64,000 nt of DNA from Motilibacter peucedani. GTDB lineage: Bacteria; Actinomycetota; Actinomycetes; Motilibacterales; Motilibacteraceae. Both the position numbers and the translations under genes were made by a program. The stretch covers positions 372,001 through 436,000 of the forward strand of contig NZ_RBWV01000009.1 of the NCBI RefSeq assembly GCF_003634695.1. Direction: 5' to 3'. The notes below the pieces were generated by a model. That model saw only the letters and a program-made list of their open reading frames with translations, did not search any database and was not told where the DNA came from. The first letter of the stretch is position 1, and the number at the start of each line of letters is the position of its first letter. Shown piece after piece: positions 58,461 to 64,000 of this stretch.

Positions 58461-59412
58461 ATGAGCGCCCTGCTCGAGCCGACCCCTGGACGCCGCGGGG
58501 AGCGCGCTGCACGAGGCGGAGCCCAGGTCGCGGAGCCCGATGGTTCCCGTCAGACCGGTACAGTCCCTCAGATGCCCGCCGCCAGCCACGCCGCAGACGC
58601 CCGCTCGGGCCTGCGCCGCGCCCCGCGAGCCGACCGCGCTCGACTGCTCCAGGGCCTCGGCCCCCGCTTCCGCTTCGGCGAGGTCGAGCTCGTCGACTCC
58701 ACCGTCGACGAGGCGGCCGACGCCATCGTCGCCGCCGGCCTCGCGCGCCAGAGCGTGGGCATCCACATGTGCAACGCCTTCACGCTGACGATCGCGATGC
58801 GCGAGCCGCGCTACGCCGCGTCGCTCTCGCACCACTCCTTGAACCTCCCCGACGGCACCCCGCTCGTGTGGTTCAACCGCCTGGTCAACGGCCGCGCTCC
58901 GCGCGGGCCCGTGCGCGGCCCGAGCTTGATGAAGGCCGTGCTGGCACGCCCGGACGTGCGCCACTTCCTCCTCGGCGGCTCGGAGGCGGTGCTCGCCGAC
59001 CTGGAGCGTGAGATCAAGAGCACCTACCCCGACGCCCAGCTCGTCGGCGTGCTCGCCCCCCCCGTTCCGCGACCCGACCGAGCACGACGTCGAGGAGTAC
59101 GCCGCGCGCATCGCCGAGTCCGGCGCGCACGTCGTGTGGGTGGGCCTCGGCACTCCGCGCCAGGACAACCTGATCGCGGCCCTGACCGACCAGGTCTCGT
59201 GCGTGCTGGTCGGCGTCGGCGCGGCGTTCGACTTCCTGTCCGGCGCCAAGCCCGAGGCTCCGGCGTTCCTGCACGGCACCGGCCTCGAGTGGGTGCACCG
59301 CCTGCTCAGCGAGCCGCGGCGGCTGTGGCGGCGCTACCTCGTCTGCAACGCGCTCTTCCTGGCCTTCGCCGGCCGTGAGGCCGTGCGCCAGCGCAGGGAG
59401 ACCCGCGCCTAG
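58461..59412 (+). pseudogene. WecG/TagA/CpsF (GT26) glycosyltransferase with a frameshift in a C8 run
   Basis: Read with one base removed, it gives 316 residues. Before the shift: FGEVELVDSTVDEAADAIVA, VGIHMCNAFTLTIAMREP, SLNLPDGTPLVWFNRL and HFLLGGSEAVLADLEREI. After the C8 at 59056-59063 the correct frame continues with FRDPTEHDVEEYAARI, VVWVGLGTPRQDNLIAAL and GVGAAFDFLSGAKPEAPAF. The family adds ManNAcA, ManNAc or glucose to a lipid-linked aminosugar in teichoic acid or polysaccharide synthesis. Two possible starts: ATG at 58461 with GGAGG, or ATG at 58572 behind a TACAGT box (leaderless). The gap 58226-58460 upstream shows only these signals. Confidence 0.85.
58559..58564 (+). promoter_or_regulatory. 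-10 box (TACAGT) 7 nt before the internal ATG of the WecG-like gene
   Basis: TACAGT-CCCTCAG-ATG at 58572, in frame with the gene. Starting here would give 279 residues, close to family length. Confidence 0.4.
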
Positions 59413-59423
59413 CTCGGGCACGG

Positions 59424-59738
59424 CTAGCCGCGCACGACGGGCAGCCCCCGGGCCTCCCACTCGTCGAGCCCGCCCGCGAGGTTCAGGGCGTCGACGCCTT
59501 GGGCCCGCAGCCACGCCACGACCTGCGCGGAGCGTCCGCCCAGGTGGCACGCGACGACCAGCGGCCCGCTCTCGGGGACCACGATCTCGCCGGCCCGCGC
59601 CGACAGCTCGCTCAGCGGGATGTGCTGCGCGCGCTCCAGGTGGACCTCGTCCCACTCCGCCTGCTCGCGCACGTCGAGAACGGGTGTCCCTGGCACGACG
59701 TCGGCGGCGTCGATCGTCGGCAGCGCTCCGTAGACCAT
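59424..59738 (-). CDS. rhodanese-like domain protein
   Basis: 104 residues. PVLDVREQAEWDEVHLERAQ near 18-37, active-site loop ACHLGGRSAQV with the persulfide Cys near 63, and LAGGLDEWEARGLPVV near 87-102. Single-domain cytosolic sulfurtransferase; partner unknown. ATG at 59738 with TAGCGT 6 nt upstream, a leaderless candidate. The divergent FkbM gene starts 22 bp away, and the two -10 boxes overlap by two bases. Confidence 0.9.
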   Translation of the reverse strand: MVYGALPTIDAADVVPGTPVLDVREQAEWDEVHLERAQHIPLSELSARAGEIVVPESGPLVVACHLGGRSAQVVAWLRAQGVDALNLAGGLDEWEARGLPVVRG

Positions 59739-59744
59739 GTGCCC

Positions 59745-59754
59745 ACGCTAAGGT
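59745..59754. promoter_or_regulatory. overlapping divergent -10 boxes (TAGCGT leftwards, TAAGGT rightwards)
   Basis: Minus-strand TAGCGT (59745-59750) is 6 nt from the rhodanese ATG; plus-strand TAAGGT (59749-59754) is 6 nt from the FkbM GTG. They share the TA at 59749-59750. Confidence 0.55.
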
Positions 59755-59760
59755 CTGACG

Positions 59761-60534
59761 GTGCTGACACGACGCATCACCGCCGGTGTCCTACGACGGG
59801 TCTCCGACCTGGCCTACCGGGCGCACGGCGGTCGGAGCACCTGGCGCCTCGGCGTCCACGGCACACGGCAGCTCGACGCGCTGCGCGACCTCGAGCACCG
59901 CTTCGGCCTGCACGTGCGGACGGTCCTCTACGTCGGTGCCAACCGAGGGCAGGAGGTCGACCTGCTCTGCCTGGCCTTCCCCGAGGCGGTCGTGCACTGC
60001 TTCGAGCCGCAGAGCGAGTGCCAGGACGACCTGCGCGTCGTGGCGGCTCGTTGGCCGGGACGGGTCGAGGTGCACGCCGTCGCACTGTCCGACTCCGTCG
60101 GGGAGGCGACGCTGCGCCGCCCGAGCAGCCACGACCAGGCGGCCTCGCTGCTCGAGCCGGGGTCCGAGATGGCGGTGCAGTTCCCCCACGTCAACGGCTG
60201 GGCGGGCGAGGTCGTGAGAACTGACACCCTCGACCGCTGGGCGGCAGGGCGCACGCTCTCAGACGACGTCCTGCTCAAGATGGACGTCCAGGGTGCGGAG
60301 CCCCTGGTGCTCGACGGGGGGTCCGAGACGCTCCGGCGGGTACGCCTGGTCATCAGCGAGCTGGCGGTCGTCCCGACCTACGACGCGGCCCCCGACATGC
60401 ACACCATGTTCGACCGGCTGGGCGGTCTGGGCTTCCGCTACGGCGGCGAGCTGGAGCAAGTGCGTGGTCAGGATGTGACCGTGGTCGAGTTCGACGGCGC
60501 CTTCGTGCGCTCCCAGGTCTCGGGCGTCGTCTAG
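59761..60534 (+). CDS. FkbM family methyltransferase
   Basis: 257 residues. SAM-binding VLYVGANRGQEVDLLCLAFP near 57-76, CFEPQSECQDDLRVV near 83-97 and the FkbM tail LKMDVQGAEPLVLDGG near 171-186. FkbM enzymes O-methylate polyketides, glycopeptides or glycans; in a polysaccharide locus, sugar O-methylation is likely. GTG at 59761 is preceded by TAAGGT and a 6-nt spacer. Its last 4 bp overlap the convergent oleD gene. Confidence 0.88.
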   Translation: MLTRRITAGVLRRVSDLAYRAHGGRSTWRLGVHGTRQLDALRDLEHRFGLHVRTVLYVGANRGQEVDLLCLAFPEAVVHCFEPQSECQDDLRVVAARWPGRVEVHAVALSDSVGEATLRRPSSHDQAASLLEPGSEMAVQFPHVNGWAGEVVRTDTLDRWAAGRTLSDDVLLKMDVQGAEPLVLDGGSETLRRVRLVISELAVVPTYDAAPDMHTMFDRLGGLGFRYGGELEQVRGQDVTVVEFDGAFVRSQVSGVV

Positions 60535-61490
60535 CCCGCCGCGTACGACTCCGCCAGCAGGGCGAAGCCCTGCTCGAGGGGGACGGCCGGCTCCCACCGC
60601 AGCGCCCGCCGGGTCTCCCGCTGGTCGAACCAGTGCGCGGTCGAGAGCTGCTCGGCGAGGAAGCGCGTCATCGGCGGCTCGTCGTCGCCGCTCACCCGCG
60701 GTCCGACCACCGGCCACACCTTCTCGACCAGCGACCCGGCCGCCGCAGCGACCCGGAAGGGCACGTGCCGCGTGGGCGCCGGCGCACCCGCTGCTGCGCA
60801 GATGCGCTCGACGAGCTCGGCCAGCGGGCGCGGCTCGCCGTTGGTGACGACGTGGGCGGTGCCGGCGAGCTCCCGCGCCCGGTCCAGCGCGGCCACCATC
60901 GCATCGGCCGCGTTGGTGACGTAGGTCGTGTCCACCAGCGCCGCGCCGCTGCCGACGAGCGCGAGGCGCCCGGCGCGGGCGCGCGCGACGATGCGGGCGA
61001 CGAGCTGGGTGTCACCCGGTCCCCACACCAGGTGCGGACGCACCGCCACCGCTCCGGCCTCGAGCGCGAGCAGCTCGGCGGCGGCCTTGGTGCGCGCGTA
61101 GGAGCCGCGGGCGCGTACGGGGTCGGCCGGTCCCGCTCCCGCCCCGACCAGAGCGCGGCCGGCGTGCGCGACCGAGGGCGACGACACGAAGACGAACGGC
61201 ACGTCGCCGGCGGCGGCGAGCAGCCGCTGCGTACCGTCCACGTTCACGTGCCGGAACTCTGCCTGCGGGCCGGTCATCGAGACCTTGGCGGCGAGGTGCA
61301 CGACGCCGTCGACGCCGGCGCAGGCGCGCTCGACGGCTCCCCCGTCGGTGACCGAGCCGAGGACCTCCTCGACGCCGACGAGCCCGGAGGGGCGGCGCTG
61401 GAGGACGCGTACGTGGTCCCCGCGAGCCTGCAGCGCGCGGACCGTCGCGGCGCCGAGCATGCCGGACGCGCCGGTGACCAGCACGGTCAC
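60531..61490 (-). CDS. oleD: OleD-like NAD(P)-dependent 2-alkyl-3-ketoacid reductase
   Basis: 319 residues, extended SDR of the 3-beta-HSD type. VLVTGASGMLGAATVRALQA near 3-22, VVHLAAKVSM near 65-74, FVSSPSVAHAG and GSYARTKAAAELL (YxxxK) near 132-144, RPHLVWGPGDTQLV. Position directly after the oleBC fusion with GTGA overlap identifies it as OleD, which reduces the beta-keto acid from OleA to a beta-hydroxy acid before OleC makes the beta-lactone. Cytosolic; Ole proteins assemble in large complexes. Confidence 0.85.
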   Translation of the reverse strand: MTVLVTGASGMLGAATVRALQARGDHVRVLQRRPSGLVGVEEVLGSVTDGGAVERACAGVDGVVHLAAKVSMTGPQAEFRHVNVDGTQRLLAAAGDVPFVFVSSPSVAHAGRALVGAGAGPADPVRARGSYARTKAAAELLALEAGAVAVRPHLVWGPGDTQLVARIVARARAGRLALVGSGAALVDTTYVTNAADAMVAALDRARELAGTAHVVTNGEPRPLAELVERICAAAGAPAPTRHVPFRVAAAAGSLVEKVWPVVGPRVSGDDEPPMTRFLAEQLSTAHWFDQRETRRALRWEPAVPLEQGFALLAESYAAG

Positions 61491-64000
61491 GGCCGGCCGG
61501 CCCGCTCCCCGGCGAGCAGTCGCCCGGCCCAGCGGGCGACCCGGGTGCGCTCGATCTTCGAGTTGTGCCGGATGTCGGTGGGCAGCGCCGGCACGACGAG
61601 GACGGCGACGACGTCGACGCCGGCAGCGGCGCGTACGCGGTCGGCGAGCTCCACGGGCGCGACCCCCGCGCTCGTGGCGTGGGGCGTGGTCTCGGCGACG
61701 ACGACCGCGCGTTGGGCGCCAATGGGGCCGACGCCGACGAGCGCCGCGCGGGCGACGCCCTCGGCCGTCTCGACGCGCTGCTCGACGCCCACCGGCGGCA
61801 GCGGCCCGTCGGCCGTGGTCAGGACGTGGGCGAGGCGGCCCTCGACCCAGAGCCGGCCGTCGGCGTCGAGGTGGCCGACGTCGCCGGTGCGGTGCCAGCC
61901 GGCGTCGCGCGCGGAGGCCTGCTGCGCGAGCCACAGCTGGTCGTAGCCGCGCTTGACGTGCTCGCCCCGCACGGCGATCTCGCCAGATATGCCCACCTCG
62001 TCGGTCAGCGGGCCGGGTGCGGTGGCCGTGGCGGTCAGCGGCGCGATCGCCACCTCGACGCCCGCGACGGGTCGCCCGACGCAGACACCCTCGCCCTGAC
62101 CTGCCTTCTCGATCTCCTCGAGCGTGACGTCGGTGACGGGCAGCGCCTCGGTCATGCCGTAGGGCGTGTGCAGGCTCGCGGCGGGCAGCAGGTCCTGCAG
62201 CTGGCGCAGCAGCGGGACCGGCACGGGAGCGCCGGCGGAGAGCAGGGTGCGTACGCCGCCCAGCGCCGCCCGGGATGCCGGGCTCAGCTCGTCCGCCGAG
62301 GCGAGCACCGCGGCCAGCGCCGCCGGGGAGGCGAAGACGGTGGTCGCCTCGACCGCGGCGACCGCCTCGGCGAGGGTGCGTGCGCTCAGAGTCCGCGGAG
62401 CGGTGACGTCCATGTCGGGCACGGCGGACACGGCGCCGAGCGCCGGACCGAAGAGCGCGAAGGGCGCGAACGCCGCGACGAGACGCGTGCCCGGGCCGAC
62501 GTCGTAGGTCTCGGCGAGCAGGTCCCGGATGCGCGCGAGCTGGCCGAAGCTGTAGACGACGCCCTTGGCGGGCCCGGTCGAGCCCGAGGTGAACAGCACC
62601 GCGGCCTCGTCGTCGGGGCCCGGCGCCGGTGGCAGCTCCGCGCCCCGGCCGCGGCGGGCGACGTCGCGCAGGCTGAGCTCGACGCCGAGTGCGCGGGCCG
62701 TGACGCGGTCGAGGGGACCGGCGGCGATCCGCTGGCCCGGCCAGCCGAGCGCCCGGGCCGCGGCGAGGGCGCGCGGGATGCCGATGACGTGCTGCGGGCC
62801 GGCGCCGCGCACCGCGCGGTGGAGCCCACGGATGCCGAGCCCGGCGTCGGCCACGACGATGACCGCGCCGATGCGCAGGCAGGCGTAGAGCACGGCCGTG
62901 AGGTCGGCGCCCGGTGGGACGAGGAGCGCGACGCGGTCACCCCTGCGTACCCCGCTCTGCGCGAGCCCGGCGGCGAGCTCGTCGACGCGGCGGGCGAGCA
63001 TCGCCCAGCTGACCGTCCGCCCCGCGCCCGCCAGCTCCACCACCGCTGGCTCCTGCTCGCCCCTCCGCTCCTCCAGCCCTGCCCAGAGCGGGCGCGCCGC
63101 CGACGTTGATCGCCCTGGCCGATCGAACTCGTGCGAGGCCGACTCACGTTGCTCGGCCTGGCGCGAGGTTGATCGCCCTAGCCGATCAACATCGGGCCCG
63201 CTGGCACTGCCGAGCCAGGCGAAGAGGGTGGCGGCGACGTCCGCGTCCTCGGCCACCAGGTGGCCGGCGGTCTCGAAGCGGTGGACGTCGGCGTGGGGCA
63301 GCCGCGTGCGCAGGTCGCGGAGGTAGCGGTCGGAGAAGACGGGGTCGCGCGGGCCCCACAGGAGCAGCGCGGGCACGTCGGCGAGCTCGCCGAGGCGCGA
63401 GGCGACCGCCTCGAGCGCCGGAGCGGACGGGTGCGCGGGCGAGAGCGGGATGTCGTCGACGAACGCGCCGACGGCACCCCGCCGCCGCGCGCCGCGGTAG
63501 GGAGCGCGGTACGCAGCGGCGACGTCGCGCGCCAGGCGCGGGTGCGCGAGGGCGAGGGTGGTCTCGAGGAACGCGGGCGTGTCCACCGTGCCGAGGTGGA
63601 GCAGACCGCGGGCGTGCGCCACCCGGAGCGCGGGCGGCAGTCCCGCACCTGCGTCGGACACGGCCGTGTTGAGCAGGACGACACCGGCGAGCGACGAGCG
63701 GTGGGCTAGCGCCCAGCCCAGCGAGATGGCGCCGCCCCAGTCGTGGGCGACCGTCACGACCGGCCCGGACAGCGACAAGGCGTTAGAGACACGCGAGAGG
63801 TCGTCGACGCGCCGCTCGAGACGCCGCACCGTGCCGGTGCGCTCCGAGAAGCCCATGTCGAGGTGGTCGACGGCGAGGACGCGCCAGCCCTTCTCGGCGC
63901 CCAGCGCGAGCAGCGAGCGCCACAGGTAGGACCACGTCGGGTTGCCGTGGACGCACAGCAGCGTGCCCACGGGTTCGCCGGACAGCGACGGGGCGTTGTC
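61487..64000 (-). CDS. oleBC: OleBC fusion: beta-lactone decarboxylase plus beta-lactone synthetase, 5' end outside window
   Basis: The frame is open to base 64000; about 837 residues are visible. OleB half: alpha/beta hydrolase with VHGNPTWSYLW, nucleophile VAHDWGGAIS (Asp) and ETAGHLVAED (His), like haloalkane dehalogenases. Linker of about 45 residues. OleC half: AMP-forming superfamily with P-loop LFTSGSTGPAKGVVYS, PYGMTEALP and RTGDVGHLD. OleC turns the beta-hydroxy acid into a beta-lactone and OleB decarboxylates it to a cis-olefin, giving long-chain internal alkenes. Fusion of B and C is known in actinobacteria. OleA should lie beyond the right edge. The linker contains an 86-bp palindromic element. 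Confidence 0.9.
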   Translation of the reverse strand, partial: DNAPSLSGEPVGTLLCVHGNPTWSYLWRSLLALGAEKGWRVLAVDHLDMGFSERTGTVRRLERRVDDLSRVSNALSLSGPVVTVAHDWGGAISLGWALAHRSSLAGVVLLNTAVSDAGAGLPPALRVAHARGLLHLGTVDTPAFLETTLALAHPRLARDVAAAYRAPYRGARRRGAVGAFVDDIPLSPAHPSAPALEAVASRLGELADVPALLLWGPRDPVFSDRYLRDLRTRLPHADVHRFETAGHLVAEDADVAATLFAWLGSASGPDVDRLGRSTSRQAEQRESASHEFDRPGRSTSAARPLWAGLEERRGEQEPAVVELAGAGRTVSWAMLARRVDELAAGLAQSGVRRGDRVALLVPPGADLTAVLYACLRIGAVIVVADAGLGIRGLHRAVRGAGPQHVIGIPRALAAARALGWPGQRIAAGPLDRVTARALGVELSLRDVARRGRGAELPPAPGPDDEAAVLFTSGSTGPAKGVVYSFGQLARIRDLLAETYDVGPGTRLVAAFAPFALFGPALGAVSAVPDMDVTAPRTLSARTLAEAVAAVEATTVFASPAALAAVLASADELSPASRAALGGVRTLLSAGAPVPVPLLRQLQDLLPAASLHTPYGMTEALPVTDVTLEEIEKAGQGEGVCVGRPVAGVEVAIAPLTATATAPGPLTDEVGISGEIAVRGEHVKRGYDQLWLAQQASARDAGWHRTGDVGHLDADGRLWVEGRLAHVLTTADGPLPPVGVEQRVETAEGVARAALVGVGPIGAQRAVVVAETTPHATSAGVAPVELADRVRAAAGVDVVAVLVVPALPTDIRHNSKIERTRVARWAGRLLAGERAGRP
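63105..63190. repeat. 86-bp imperfect palindromic element within the oleBC linker
   Basis: Left end GTTGATCGCCCTGGCCGATC (63105-63124) and right end GATCGCCCTAGCCGATCAAC (63171-63190) are themselves near-dyads, and the whole block is self-complementary, with an inner pair AGGCCGA/TCGGCCT. It encodes the two DR.GRSTS-like peptides of the linker. It looks like a REP or MITE-type element fixed in frame inside the gene. Confidence 0.65.

Noticed and set aside
42523-60534. Glycosyltransferase region as a prophage or a CRISPR/defence island
   Set aside because: No integrase, phage structural gene, nuclease, toxin pair or repeat-spacer pattern was found; the contents fit surface polysaccharide synthesis.

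Overview
This is a contiguous piece of a very GC-rich actinobacterial chromosome. Nearly all codons end in G or C and genes are packed with 4-bp GTGA or ATGA overlaps. Other actinobacterial signs are a bacterial proteasome activator (Bpa/PafE), GT-C polyprenol-dependent mannosyltransferases, a fused OleBC olefin enzyme, and many apparently leaderless promoters in which a TAnnnT -10 box sits 6-7 nt before the start codon. The genus cannot be fixed from the window. I found no rRNA, tRNA, CRISPR array, insertion sequence or phage gene.

Left part (1-26.5 kb) is mostly housekeeping and accessory metabolism. It holds a PAS/GAF-PP2C phosphatase, bioY, a quinone oxidoreductase, bpa, a TetR/DUF4267 divergent pair with a clear operator, a secreted GH92 alpha-mannosidase whose catalytic domain is split by two tandem discoidin modules, a three-gene ABC-2 exporter operon (one permease broken by a microinversion), a PEP-mutase-like enzyme, a ThuA/SUOX divergent pair, a PAS-GGDEF protein, two secreted proteins of unknown function, two HAD phosphatases, serS and an AIM24 protein.

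Middle (26.5-42.5 kb): a CUT2 sugar importer with two permeases resembles the YtfQRT-YjfF furanose system and sits beside a GH43 glycosidase with LacI-type operator candidates. Then come HAD, SDR and DUF427 genes, pheA with a DUF4446 gene, and a block of GT-C and GT2 transferases with a large membrane phosphatase-like protein.

Right part (42.5-60.5 kb) is a surface polysaccharide locus. It has a polyprenyl-phosphate sugar transferase, a decayed and an intact acyltransferase, two O-antigen polymerase/ligase-like membrane proteins, GT4 and GT2 transferases, an ABC flippase-like exporter, a WecG/TagA-type transferase (frameshifted in a C8 run), gmd for GDP-fucose, a GT11 alpha-1,2-fucosyltransferase and a GT6 transferase of the human ABO blood-group family. 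GT11, GT6 and gmd together predict a histo-blood-group-like glycan (Fuc alpha-1,2-Gal capped by alpha-1,3-Gal or GalNAc) on an actinobacterium. This is the most striking hypothesis in the window.

The right edge carries oleD and a fused oleBC for head-to-head long-chain olefin synthesis. An 86-bp palindromic element forms part of the linker between the OleB and OleC domains, and the gene runs off the window.
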